Shown piece after piece: positions 32,203 to 44,230 of a stretch of 64,000 bases of DNA (position 1 is its first letter; every line of letters starts with the position of its first letter). Origin of the DNA: Cyanophora paradoxa (taxonomy: Eukaryota > Glaucocystophyceae > Cyanophorales > Cyanophoraceae). The notes beneath the pieces are model-generated. The model was not told where the DNA came from. It did not search any database and was given only the letters and a program-made list of their open reading frames with translations. The stretch is taken from positions 186,001 to 250,000 of the forward strand of contig QPMI01000524.1 in the NCBI GenBank assembly GCA_004431415.1, read 5' to 3'. A program made the position numbers and the translations under genes.

Positions 32203-34366
32203 ATGCGCATGCATATGCAAACTTCCGCCACGTGCAAGCGGAGCGATGCGGAAGCCGGCGCGGAGCCGGCGAAGCGAGGCCGGCGAAGCGAGGTCTTCGG
32301 TCCAGAGCTTGCCGGTACGGGCCACATTCGTTTCGCGATCTTTGAGCTAATTTTGCTTGTAGGAGACGCTTCGAGCGCCCTCTCGAGGCTGCTGGACGTG
32401 ACGTTTACGGAGAGCGGCGACGAAGTGAGGTCCGTGCCGGTCTTGGAAGCGCAAGAGACCGCTACGGAGGCTATACGTGCGCTTTGAACTCTCTCTGACC
32501 GCCCCCGTGATCTGCATACGACGGGCGTTCGCGCAGCACTCCGGCTCGCCGCCGCCGCAGGAGAGAGCGCCCCCCGCGCCTCAGAGCCAGTGGAGAACCC
32601 CGCGGAAGATCTCGAGCTCGTGCCGATATCGATCAACTCCATCCCGAACGACTGCCTGCGGCACCTGTTTGAGATGATGGGTCAGCCCGTGAGTTGGCCG
32701 CTACGGAGTGTGTGCCGGTACGCATGCGCGGGCCGCAGCGCTTGGCTCAGCCGGCAAATCCAGATCCACTAACGTATAGGTATGAAGGCAGTGGAACGGC
32801 GTCATCGAAAGCGTACAGTGGAAGGAGGTCCACATACGCATCTCCGGCACAGCGCCTTCCGGATCTCTGGGCTCTTCGCTTGATGCTGAGGCTCAGTCGC
32901 AAGGATGGACGAGAGCGTGCGGAACTGCTGCTGCGCAAGCTGTGGCACGGCTGCTGGACAACAACACACTGAAGGTTTCAGATGCCGCATCCTTGGCGAT
33001 CAGCGCGGAGGCCGCAAGCTCAGCCTGGCTCGTGTCTCAGCGAGTAGCGGCAGCCTGTCACAGGCGTACAGTCGCGTCCATCTGCAAGGTTCTGCGAGCC
33101 AAGAGCCTGGCGAATAAGATGCAGAACCTGACAGTCGAGTTGCGCATGTGCCCAGAGCACCTAGAATGCAACGGAGAAAAAGCTGTCAATGTCTACTTCA
33201 TAGATGAATACGTGCTCAGCATTCTGGACGCTCTCTCAGCTGTCGTCACATTGAAAAGCCTTCATATCATCCTCACATGCACTCAGTTCGCCTCGGCCCA
33301 TCTTCAGCGCCCATGGCTTCCGTGGCCGAAGGCTATTGAACTCGACAGTCGACTGCGGCCATTCAAGGACCTTTCAGCTTTGAGCCTGGTGCTTGCTAAG
33401 ACGAATCCCATGCCGGTGGAGCTCCTCTCCGCTGTGCGGGGATGCTGCCCGCGTATTTGCAGCCTTGTGATTACACCGGATATGAGCAGTGAAGCGATTG
33501 GACCCGCCTTCGATTACATCGCAGCTCTGGAGTGCCTCGAAGACCTGGTCATCGTCATGCCCGATCAAGTGTGGGACGTGACCGACGCGCTAACCAGTCT
33601 CGGCCGGGCAGTGGGCAGGCTACGCCAGCTAACTTTTGCATATCGACCAACTGAAGCGCATGCGAGGTCATTCTTACCACAATGTGTCTGACCACCTTTG
33701 TCTGACCACTTCTAGTTCTGCTGCAGGAGTGGCAAGCTTCAGGCACGCCGTGTCGTACTGTGTGACACATATGGAGTTTATGCATGCAGTGAATACAATT
33801 GCGACTTGGACGGTCTCAAGGCAATCGCAAAGCTCACATCACTGAAGGTCATGAGAGGCATTCGGGTGCGCACACTCACGGTCATGGTGGACCTGTTTGA
33901 AACATATATCGATGTGTACAAACGTGCAGATCGGGCTTGGCATGTCGGATGGACAAGCTGCGATGGACGCTCTGCGGAGGTGCACGCACCTGGAGGCCCT
34001 CTCTCTGCATGTTGCAGGCATCCCCCTGACAGAGAGTTGGGATGAAGATGGAATCGTAGAAATGCTCGTCGAAGCACTGGCTGCACTCCAATCCCTCAAA
34101 TCCCTCAGCTTGCGCTTGTCTGGTGCGCTCGAGTTGTTTATTTATTCATTAGCTTTGCAAAAATGCTTCGCTCGGTCTCACATGCCTGTCTTGCATGCAC
34201 AGATATTGGGCCTCCAGAGAAGGTAGTACGAATTCTTACTTGCGGCCCTGTGCGGCTGGCGACGCGATCGTCGGAATTACTTTTAAAGCGGGACTTGGCC
34301 GACGAGGAGGCCTTAGCCATCAATGCTATCGCTGGTCTTGAATTGTTAAGCATTGAGCACGAGTAA
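32203..34366 (+). CDS. F-box/LRR-like protein 3 (seven exons)
   Basis: Exons joined by reading frame: 32203-32314, 32363-32476, 32537-32717, 32788 to about 33671, about 33733-33848, about 33931-34121 and about 34201-34366. Exon 3/4 encode a good F-box: INSIPNDCLRHLFEMM, then WPLRSVCRQWNGVIESVQW across the splice. Exon 4 onward is leucine-rich (VVTLKSLHIIL, FKDLSALSLVLAK, LECLEDLVIVM, LRQLTFAY). Exon 6 has CTHLEALSLHVAGIPL and LQSLKSLSLRLS, and the last exon ends LELLSIEHE. The introns measured are 48, 60 and 70 bp. F-box proteins of this kind usually act as SCF ubiquitin-ligase adaptors. It is more distant from F-box genes 1 and 2 than those are from each other. Confidence 0.78.
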
Positions 34367-34820
34367 GCCGTACCCGATGTGTCACCAGAGTCAGTTTAGT
34401 ACAATTGTTTAGTGCAATGTTGTGGTAAGAGTGACTCGAGAATTCGATTCGGGCCAGCTGCAGATGACAGCTGCAGTGAGGTTGTTCTTTATTTGTTTTT
34501 TGCAAAAAAGAGTTCCGCTGCGCTGAAAATCCAATTGCAAGTACGCTGCGCTGAAAACTGCATGCGCATGCGCAGCTGGATGTTCATGCGCTTGCTTAGC
34601 TGACATTCGGAGCACTTACGGTTGCGGCGGTACCGGCTGGATCACCGGTAGTTGCAGGCGGATATCGTTGCAGTAAAAATGCAGCCCGCGATGCAGCCCA
34701 AGGGCTGGATGGGTGCTTTGATGCGTATCAGTAGTATACCGCTGAAATTGTGGAACACTCTCCAGACTTCAAGTGCGCATCGCTTCCCGTGCTCCGTGAC
34801 AAATGTTAATGCCAGTGTAC
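34367..34820. other. Spacer without a supported gene
   Basis: Contains GCTGCGCTGAAAA and GCATGCGCATGCGCAG repeats. No coding frame stands out. Confidence 0.35.
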
Positions 34821-34821
34821 C

Positions 34822-36945
34822 TGTGCAGAGAGCGACGACGACTCACGAGATCCGCTCGAGCAATTGTCTACAGCTTGCGCACCCCATGGCCAATCTCCCG
34901 CAGCTGGTGAGGCTTCCGCGACTCTTGTGCAAGCGGCCACTGAAAGCATCGCCCTTGTACATTTAGAGAACAGAGAATCGTCCGGACAGAAAGAAAGCCC
35001 TTCAGATCGTTCAGAAGCGAACGCAAAAACAGCAACACCGGTCCTCATGCCTCACTCCCAAACTTATTTCCAGCGCCCCAACGATGAGCAATCGTCTGGT
35101 AATGGTTTAATGAGATTCTTTTGCAGCTGTTGCAGATGGCTCAGCTATTACAGATGGTGATCAGCTCGATTCGATGACTACGCATGAGCAGGGCGAGATC
35201 GCAACACACACCTCAAGAAAGAGCGTTCCGTGTTTTTTGGAAAAAGGAAGCATGCAAATGCTCAGCAGCGCAGATCCGATTTCACTTCCTGGTGAGGCTT
35301 GCTGTAGATTGTTTCCAAATATGTTTGCTCAAGCATTGAACAGATGTTGTCACCACATCTTCACAAGTCGAGAGGTTTACTATATATGACTGTTTTGGTA
35401 TTTGCTCGTTCTGATCTCCATCTGCGGGGGGTCTCATTTGCCAGGCCAGGCAAAGAATTCGGGCCTAAAAGCAAGCGCAAGTGCTATCAAAGATCCAAGG
35501 CTGCATCCGCACCTAGTGACACCGACAGTGCACCTGCACAGAGCTCGTGCGAATCCTGTCCAGCTTTGCCTCGTCGCAAGAGGCAGAAGAGCTTGATGAG
35601 AAGTGAAGCCCCACCTGGAAAATGCGCACCTACACAGGGCAACACCGCTGCATGTGACGGTCCAGCTCTGCGTCGGCACAAGAGGCAGAGAAATTTTATG
35701 AGAAGTGGGCTTCCACTGGTAAGAGATGCACCTACGCATGGCAACACTGCTGCATGCGACGGTCCAGCTCTGTATCGACGCAAGAAGCACAAGAGCTTTA
35801 CAAAACGTGCACATGAGCATTGTGCCCAGTCTCAGCCAGGTGCTTACTCGTTTGCTTGATCAGAACGTGTCGAGCCTCCTGTTGTCAGGCCAGCCGAAGG
35901 TTCACTTCGTCATAAGGGCAACTTCATTCGGAGCTGGTACACGTTTCTTCAGAACTGCACGTATCGCAAGGCACGGCAATTGTCCTTGTATGACTGCTGG
36001 GATGAGGTAAAAAGTAAAAGACCTGGTGAGGACTGCATGTTCTTTTGGCCTGCATGTCTGCATGTGCATGCACTGAGAGCATTGCCCAGATGTGGATCTC
36101 CGTGGTGCTGTGCAGGGCATGGCTCGGCTTGCAGAGAGTGACACTGAGGCTGCCCCTGCACAGAGCGACACCGAGCTCGAGGCTGCACCCGCGCAGAGTG
36201 GCACCCAGACTGCATTCGCACGGAGCAAGGCCAATGCACACAAACGAAAGAGGCGCCTCACCTATTCAAAATGTGCATCGACTTTTGAGAATTCTAAGCC
36301 GATGCTGATTCGTTTGCTTGAGCAGGCGAGCCCCCTTCTGTCAGGCCAGAGCATGGTCCACTTAGTCATAAGGGCAACTTCATTCGGAGCTGGTACACGT
36401 TTCTTCTTGACTGCACCTACCGCAAAGCACGAGAAGTTCCCTTGAATGACTGCTGGGAGGCGGTGAAAAGAAGAAAACCTGGTGGGAGCTGCATTTTCTT
36501 TCTGCCTGCATGCACTGAAGGCATCAACCAGGTGTGGATCTCCGTGGAGATGTGCAGGGCATGACTATTATTGAGAACTACAGCTGCAGTGTGCTTGGCC
36601 CATTTCCGAACTATTCTTGGCCTCCTCTGGTCAGGCCAGCAAGAGGTCCACTTTCCGATAAGGAAGACTTCATTCGGGCGTGGTACACCTTCCTTCTCGA
36701 CTGTCCTCCTGAGGAAGCGAGATCTGTTCCGCTACAGCAATGCTCACACATCGTTTGCACAAGAAAACCTGGTGAGGACCACATGTGATTCCTTCTGTTG
36801 CCGCACGCTCTTAAAGAACCATTTGTTCAGATGTCGTACTCGAACCGCTGGAAGACCAGCACAGCGACCGCAGCAAGACTCCCTGTCTACATCTGAAGCT
36901 GCAGCCATCCATGGACGACGAATCCGAAGCTCCAGCCGTCCATGA
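34822..36945 (+). CDS. Unknown multi-exon gene with repeated exons
   Basis: Coding character is intermittent along the plus strand: an acidic start (ESDDDSRDPLEQL, about 34830), a serine/lysine-rich exon, and a lysine/arginine-rich exon at 35437-35810 built of three ~102 bp repeats (PALRRHKRQRNFMRSG type). Three related exons follow near 35880-36010, 36325-36445 and 36620-36770. Their common pattern is RP..GPLS.K..FIR.WYTFLLDC. I do not recognise it. Exon joins are uncertain and one junction (about 35098-35126) would need a 28 bp intron. The basic repeat region suggests nuclear localisation. Confidence 0.4.
35551..35815. repeat. ~102 bp coding repeats (34 residues), about 2.6 copies
   Basis: Units begin near 35551, 35649 and 35751. 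Each encodes GPAL-RRHKR-Q followed by MRSG...AP-HGNTAACD-like sequence. The length keeps the reading frame. Confidence 0.75.
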
Positions 36946-37616
36946 CAGTGCTAGCCGCCTTTTTGTGTTCGCTTCGATAGCACTAAATCACTGACTCTAG
37001 CTAGGGCAGCGGGGCCGTGGGTGCACGGGACTATGGGTGGCAACTCGGCGACGGGCGGCGGGGCGCTAGATCTAGAGGCCTAGCTAGGGGTCGTCAGGAG
37101 GCTGGAAGCCCGGGGGGACGCGCCACTGGAACCTTCCTCCCCCCCCCCCCCTCCCCCCCCGCGACCGCGGCCGCCCGACCCGGCCCTCCCCCGCCCTCCC
37201 TCACCACCCCGGCCCACGCTCGCCCGTTCCGAACCCCTCCGCTCCCTCCCTTCCAGCCCAACGCCTTCCCAATCCTCTGAGCCTGGCGGCTCTACCAGGC
37301 CCGCTCCCAGACGAGCACGCCCCCATGCACCCCCGAGCCCGCCGCGCCGGCGACACGGCGGGCCGTACTTTAGCGTATAAAGAGTGGCTTAGGTTACAGA
37401 GCGCCTTCTCGGAGGCCATAGCTATAGCTTGCTAGGAATAGTCACAGTTAACGTTGCAGTCTTCTCGCCATCCGCTTGTACTTGTTAGACTTTGCTCTCC
37501 CTCTCGTTTGGGTAGTAACTCCCTCCTCGCGTCACGGCGTAGGACCTCCCTTGTACTGCAGCACTACTAGGCTAGACCTAGCCCCGGGGTAGCCTTTCCA
37601 GTTATTTCCACATCTG

Positions 37617-37702
37617 AGCTCCACCCGGTCCGATGTCCGAAAGGCTTATGCTTAGTCCCGTAGGTTCATCTCTCGACGTCGACTTGACACAGATGGACAT
37701 CC
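37617..37702 (-). repeat. Dispersed inverted repeat, right copy
   Basis: Reverse complement of 7350-7425 (GAGCTCCACCCGGTCCGATG and following). Confidence 0.75.
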
Positions 37703-38192
37703 GGCTTGCGATAATCGGTTCGGGGGCTGCAGCTTGTTCCGGGCGAGCGCACGCGTCACATAGGAAGGAATGTATACATATACCGGGGCTCGCGCTCGAG
37801 CGCAGCACATTGCGGCCATACTGCAGCTATAGCTAGCGCTGGATCCGGAGCGCAGCCTATACGTGTACCTAACCGCAGTCTAGATATCGATGCTGACACA
37901 AAAAATGAAACAGGTCTAACATTTACCGCAGTGTAAATGCTGCCACAAATTAAAAAGTGAATGGAACACATAAAGGTAGCGTAAGCTAGCATGCGCAGCG
38001 ATTGCTACTTTAGGTGGAAAACTCTTTGAAACTTTGAAAGCTTTTTGACCCGATCATGAATTCGAAACTACAGCTAACACATGAAATATCATTGATATCG
38101 AATGATATCATGAATTCAAAGCTACATATGCATATCTTGCTGGGCGGGGCACATGCGCTTTAGGTGCGCCGCCCATCTCAAGAACAAAAAGA
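37701..38192. repeat. ~490 bp direct duplication, copy 1
   Basis: Shares with 38742-39224 the segments GATAATCGG.TCGGGGGCTG, GGAAGGAATGTATACATATA, AAATGAAACAGGTCTAACAT and TTAGGTGGAAAACTCTTTGA. Differences are small insertions or deletions. Confidence 0.85.
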
Positions 38193-38741
38193 GATTAAAA
38201 CAGAAAGACATTCGAATATAGATAGATATAAGTACCGCAGTAGGACAGATAGACTGCGCTGCGCGCCCCTAACTCTGCACCACCAGATCAGGCTAGAGAG
38301 AGACCTGCAGCCTTCGCCGGAGTAGAGGCGTAGCTAGCTATAGCTAGTGCTGTTGTACTATTCTTGATTGCCAGCTCTGCCAGCTCTGCATCTGCAGCAC
38401 CTGCGCGTGATTCGACACCTCGTGCGTGATATGGACCCGTACTTGGCGGCCTGAAGCGCCATAATTGATATCATGATCATGGTCTAGCTAGCTATAGCCC
38501 CATGATCATAATGATCATGGTTTTGCTATAGTAACCAGCGGAACCAGCGGAACCAGCGGAAACACCACTGGGCCACAGAATTCGAAGATGTGGCTGCCTG
38601 TTGTTCCATCACCACGGCGACCGCGGCTATATCTTGCACCGGATCCGGACGTCGACGACGCAACTCGGCGACGGGCGGCGCCGGCTGGGCGCTAGAGGCC
38701 GCCGGGCCGGGCCTAGCTAGGGCGGCGCGCATTGGGAGGGC

Positions 38742-39224
38742 CGGCTCGCGATAATCGGATCGGGGGCTGCAGCTGGTTCCGGGCGAGCGCACGCGTCCGA
38801 CGGTCACATAGGAAGGAATGTATACATATACCGGGGCTCGCGCTCGAGCGCAGCACATTGCGGCCATACCGCAGCTTTAGCTAGCGCTGGAGCGCAGCCT
38901 ATACCTAACCGCAGTCTAGATATCGATGCTGACACAAAAAATGAAACAGGTCTAACATTTACCGCAGTCTAAATGCTGCCACAAAAAGTGAATGGAACAC
39001 ATAAAGGTAGCGTAAGCTAGCATGCGCAGCGATTGCTACTTTAGGTGGAAAACTCTTTGAAACTTTGAAAGCTTTTTGACCCGATCATGAATTCGAAACT
39101 ACAGCTAACACATGAACCATCACTGATATCGAATGCCGATATCATGAATTCAAAGCTACATATGCATATCTTGCTGGGCGGGGCACATGCGCTAAAGGTG
39201 CGCCGCCCATTTCAAAAACAAAAA
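38742..39224. repeat. ~490 bp direct duplication, copy 2
   Basis: Second copy, about 1.04 kb downstream. It lacks some short stretches of copy 1. Confidence 0.85.
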
Positions 39225-39296
39225 TTATCAGATGGTAGTAATATAGCTAGCTAGCTGTAGGATTTCCGACTTGCTGCTAGGCTTGCTGCACGCACC

Positions 39297-41931
39297 CTAG
39301 GCCAACAAAGCAGAGGTCGAGCGTGCGTTGGCATCTGCAGCTGCTGTTTGGAGCATCTTGCGAGACTTGCAGCGGCGCCGAAGAAGCAGGGATTTCAGGA
39401 CAGGGTGGCTCTTTGCAAGAGTGCTGAGAGAGTCATTAACCATGCGGAGATCGATGTCCATAGAGCCGGGGGTCCTGTTGGCATCCTTGAGCAGATGGTC
39501 AACCTTCTCAATCATCGCCTTAATGCTCAACTCCAGGGACCTCGTGGAAGTGGCCGTGGAGGCCGTCGTGGAGGACGCTGATGCTGACGTCGATAATACA
39601 GTTGCAGCCGCAACATCCACATGCATGGACTGTGCATTGAATTTCTTTGCACTGGTGCACACACAGTCATAGAGGTCGTGCTTCTCAAGAGCCAGAAAGC
39701 TTGCATCCACGTCGCTGTGGCCGCTGAATGGATTGGCGAGAAAATTGTCCACAAGGTCGGCACATGGGTTGGCGATGTGCTCGATGAAGTCCTCCCAAAT
39801 GAGTCGGAATTCGTAGGTTGCCTACAAACACGGGTATATTTATCAGCGCGAGGAGCATCTAGAACAGGTATATACATATATCATGAAATGTGTGTACCCG
39901 CACAAGGATGTTGAATGTGTTAATAAAGGCCTCAGCTGCCTTCATCCAGGAGGCATCTTCCCATGACTGCGTACATGCTTCCCACTGCAGGCCAAGAAAC
40001 AAACAGAAACGATAAGCAAAAAGATAAGCAAACAGGCATAAGAGCAGACACACATTATGAATTGTCATTGCTGTTTCCTTGCAGCCTCCATCTTCTCTGG
40101 TCTTCTTTTTAAGGTATGTCATGGCATCCCAGATCTTGGCACCAACCTCAATCACGCCATGCTTAGGCCTGTTGTAGTAGCCTGTCAAGATATTCGCAGA
40201 ACGGGACAGATGTGCTTTGGCTGTCACCATACGAACATACAAATGCTGCGTATGCAAATAAAACAGCGTTCGAGGGGATTGGAACACAGAAGCCAAATTT
40301 TTGAAACCTCTGACCTTCAAGAAGCAGCGATCCTTAGGATCCAGATCAGTGAACAGCTGTGGACCACTAGACTTGTCCACCACGAAAGAACCAATGTTAC
40401 GTGCAGAATAGACGTCGACCTTGACTGGCTCCAGTATCCACTGAGGGAGAATTCCGGCAAACATGTCGAAAGAATTCGATTTCTGATGCACGCCTTTCTC
40501 GGACTTCAGGCAGCGCCTTGAGAAGAGATAGCGATGGGGATGCCCTGCCGGGAAGATGGGAGCCAGTCGCAGGTTTCCGAGAAACGGTCCTGTAGCCTTC
40601 GGGATCCAGCCGTCAACACAATTTGTGAGCTTGGACGGAGCCCAATTCGTTTCGCCCAGCGTGCAATCAGAATTGTTTGCGATGACATACACTTGATTCC
40701 GTGGTTGCACTTGCACGGAAGGAGGAGGCGGAAGGTCATATTGCCAGGACCGAGAGCAAAAGGAAATCTGACGGCGACAATGTGTCTCAAGAGCCAAGTC
40801 GTCGGGAGCGGGTGAGCCCAAGCTGAACTGGCGATACCGAGTCGAAAACAGAGGAAACTTGTCGCAAGCCTTGCAGAATTCCCAATTCTTCCCGGAGTAT
40901 ACGAATAGCCACTTGCAGTCACGCCCATGTGTCTAAAAGCTCAAGCATGATGTGGGAGTTTTAGCTGGATATTGTTTGTTGATAATTTCTTTCAGGGTCC
41001 GTTGAAAGTTGGAGCACAAGGGCGCCTCGCAAGCCTCAGTGGCTTGATCGCGTAAGAAGAGCTTCTTGCAGTGCAAACCATGGGTTTCGATTGATTTGCA
41101 GCCGCTGAACATGAACTCCTCGTCATTGACGGGAGATCTAATGAAACACATATTCAAACGAGTGGAAACAGTATGGAAACAGTGACATGTGTACGTACTC
41201 ATTTCCATACGAATCCGGATCAGTCACACTGGAAGGCTTAGCCAGAACTGGAGTTCTGACAAACATCATTCTTGGTTAGCGTTGCAGAAACGCACACAAC
41301 GGAATAGTTCTCGCGCACTGATCTAAACCCGGCTTTGCATTGTCTAAATCCTCCAAATCCACAGTTACAGGGCCTTTGGCCGGAGTTCTGTGAAAATCAC
41401 TCTCGAGATCAGTAAGCGTCGCTGACGAGCGCGCGCTTTAAATCTGCACGCACTGATTCGAATCCGAATGTGCATTTTCAAAAGCCTCTCGATCCGAGGC
41501 AGGCAGCGGTCCGGGTCCGGATCCACCAAGGCTGGCGAGCGCGGTCGCGATCTTGGCGGCCGCGGGCGAACTCGAGGCGCCGTTGACAGGCTCATCCTCA
41601 TCATACTCGCGTAGAAGGGCGCTGCTCGTGATCGCCGGGCGCCGGTCTCCATCGTTGTTTGGATCGCTGGATGGGCGAACAGTGCGGGTAGCGTAAGCGC
41701 ACGCGCAAGAAGAATATAATTTTATAATCAGCTGCAGTAAGCAGAGCGTGCGCACCCGATCTCCGGCTCGGAGGGACCGCCGGCAGTTTCACAACTGACG
41801 CTGCCGATTTCGGGCAGCGCTGGGGAGAGCACGCTCTCTCCGATAGGCGAGAGCACGTCGAAACGATCCTCGCCAGCCGGATCGACCAAGCCGACTCTGC
41901 GGAAGAACCCCAAAACCGCTGATAGCGCCAT
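39297..41931 (-). CDS. Unknown multi-exon gene with paired Cys/His modules
   Basis: Exon 1 (41931-41756, ATG) begins MALSAVLGFFRRVGLVDPAG. An 89 bp GT-AG intron (41755-41667, phase 2) leads to exon 2 (41666-41450), acidic and alanine-rich. Middle exons around 41.38-41.0 kb are cysteine-rich (RPCNCGFGGFRQCKAGF; then ETHGLHCKKLFLRDQATEAC). The next exon, from about 40931, begins THGRDCKWLFVYSGKNWEFC and contains a long folded-looking region (KVDVYSARNIGSFVVDKSSG, GVIEVGAKIWDAMTYLKKKT). After introns near 40.06-39.99 and 39.90-39.83 kb come WEACTQSWEDASWMKAAEAF and IWEDFIEHIANPCADL, and a serine/threonine-rich C-terminus ending at 39297. The joint before THGRDC may use a GC donor. No family recognised; zinc binding is likely. 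Confidence 0.5.
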
Positions 41932-42062
41932 TGCTTTTGGCGCCAACTGCTTGTGTGAGAGTACCCCGGGAGAACTCAACCGGTGAGCCCGGAGTCAGCC
42001 GGGAGAGACCAGGGCGCAGTGCGGCCGCAATGCGGCCGCAGTGCGACCTCGTACGTTGTCCA

Positions 42063-43864
42063 ATGGACGGCGGCGGGGACAGCGAGACAGAGCAAGTGGG
42101 ATCAGAGCACCGCGTGACCGCGCGTGCGGGACCCTCAGCCTTGCATGAGACGGCTAGCTTGTCCGGAGCGGCACCGGGCGGCGCTAGCTTGTCCGGAGCG
42201 GCACCGGGCGGGCCTTGGACCTCAGCGGCAGGTGCCTGACCGCGTTCAGTGACGTGGCGCTAGCTGCCCGCGTTCAGAGGATGATGCTAACTGCGCCCCT
42301 CAGCGACGTCGACGCTCGAGGTGGACGCCCTGGGCGGGGCTGGCGCTGGACAGGTGCATTGCTCCTGCAAGACTCATTCGCGGGCCTTATGTCTTCGCGC
42401 GTTCGTGCGGGCGCAGGGGGCCAGCCCTACGTCTGCTGGAGAGTCGGGCTCGGACAGCGAGGACAGCGAGGGCGGATCTCCGTTCAGAGATTACGTCAGC
42501 GGCTCTCCAAGCATAGATTACGTGAGCGGTAACATTCTCATGCTTGTCGAGGCCTTGCCAATGTACACTCGGTGCGAGAACCCCGCATCCCTCGTTGCTC
42601 TTTCTGACTGCGGCGGCGGCTCAAGCGAGGCGAAAGATAAGGGTCGGATATGGAAGGACCGCATAGACAGGCAAGAGGAGCGCTATCTGGACGATGGATT
42701 GGAGGAGTGGCTTTTGGAAGACACCAAATGCCTCGGGGCGCTTTACTCGAAGCTTCACGATCGAAAGCAAGACCACATGTCTTCAATACAATCGTTGTGG
42801 TTCTACTGTCCGCAGTTAGATCGGAAACCTTTCAGCAGATATCTGTACGCAATCTTGGATCGTCTATACACGTGCGTTTCGTACAAAGGCGTCCTTGAAG
42901 GAGTGAGCAACTCTTTTAGCATGCTTTCGAAGTGGATGCTGGACGACCTGAAAATATGCATTGATGGTGGCTCTGAAGAGGTGCGGGCCTTGTTCGACGG
43001 TTGATCCGGGAGGAGCTCTTGGTTTGAAACATCCTTACGGAGCGCACAGAAGGCACAGACACAGAGCTCCTCTTGTACAGATGAAAGCATGATTGTGCAT
43101 CGCCTTATTGCAGCTATATCAGTTCCGGGTTATGAGTTCAACTGGGGTTGGTTCAACTCTATTCGCCCCACTGCCCTGGTTCAAAAGCTGATGCTGGTCT
43201 GTCCAGACTGTCCTAAACTCCATGAGCCCCGCCCTGTGTTCTTCGTCACTGGAGACATTCTCTCCGGTGAAGAACATGAGTGCCTCTCTAAGGAGGGCGA
43301 CACGCATCGAGTGATATGCGTCCGCAACTTTTCTCAGGTGCTCTGTGAGCGATCCTGCAGCTATCTCTGTTTACGATTGCCCCACTCTCGCAGCTCTTTG
43401 GAGCTCTGCAGCAGTCCCGCATGTTCTGCTCAATCCAGAAACTGGATGTGATGGCCGCTGTTGCTGATGAAGTGCTGCTCTTCTCCCGTGGCGTTCAGGC
43501 TGCTCGTGCATCCCGCATTGAGGGCTACATGCATATGAGTGGAAGGGACTGGATCTCCCCCGCGGTTCTTCTTGGTCTCTGGTCGTGGTTTTCAGATGAG
43601 ACCATGCTCGTGTGCAAGCTCGCTCGTGTTCAGGGGCGTGTTTGTCGAGCGACAGCCTTCTTCCCCATGCCTGCAGCCAATCCAGCCCGTGCTGCTCCAC
43701 CAGTACCACCAGAGCAACCCCCGTCCTCCCTGACCTTCTCTGGTCCTCCTGCCGAGCCCCCCGGACAACCCCCAGTTCCCTCTTTGACCAATCCTGCTGC
43801 CCGCGCCACACGCCCATACCGGCCTCCCGGGGGGCCAGTCTACTGCGCCCCGTCGCGCCCTTGA
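42063..43864 (+). CDS. Unknown multi-exon protein with proline-rich tail
   Basis: Main exon (about 42418-42978): an acidic serine-rich stretch (ESGSDSEDSEGGS), then a helical domain (KGRIWKDRIDRQEERYLDDG, LYSKLHDRKQDH, KWMLDDLKICID). A phase 0 GT-AG intron (about 42979-43049) leads to an exon with WFNSIRPTALVQKLMLVCPD and VFFVTGDILSGEEHE. Another phase 0 intron ending near 43393 leads to the last exon (LFGALQQSRMFCSIQKLDVM, SGRDWISPAVLLGLWSWF). A proline-rich tail ends at TGA near 43864. Exons upstream of 42418, from a possible ATG at 42063, fit less well. It is the host gene nearest the viral boundary, transcribed towards it. I do not recognise it. Confidence 0.55.
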
Positions 43865-44230
43865 TTTCTTGGGGCGGGTCACATCGTGGTTTGCTATGTG
43901 CCATGCCCTTTGCCAGCTTTTTCATGGTGGACAGCAGATTCTTCGGTTGTCTTGGTGATTTGTGGCTTCCCTGGATCTTTTGATCTCAGCGTTCTGTTGG
44001 TCTTCTCTTCTAGGTCGTCTTTATATCCAGCTGCAGGGCCTTTTCTAGTCTTCACTACGTACCTTCACTCTCAAAAAATAAAGTAACTTCACTCTTTGTC
44101 TCTGCGGAAAAGTAGCACTAGTACTTGTAAATAGGCTGCCTTCTAGTTCGGTCGCCGGCATCTTAGCATACATGTGTAATTCCGTGTGCAAGGTCTTACT
44201 AGCTGCCCGGCGGTCGGGTAAGGGTGCTGG
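43865..44230. other. Probable 3' UTR and host flank of the insertion
   Basis: T/C-rich sequence with AAAAAATAAAGTAAC near 44075, a possible poly(A) signal for the upstream gene. GC content falls sharply after about 44230. Confidence 0.4.

Larger units (their letters stand above)
36946..39290. other. Non-coding region with a ~490 bp duplication
   Basis: No supported gene. It contains a C-rich tract (37138-37165) with low-complexity frames, an inverted copy of 7350-7425 at 37617-37702, and two direct copies of a ~490 bp segment (37701-38192 and 38742-39224). ATGATCATGATCATGG palindromes (38470-38520) and a GGAACCAGC minisatellite (38533-38562) lie between the copies. Confidence 0.5.
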
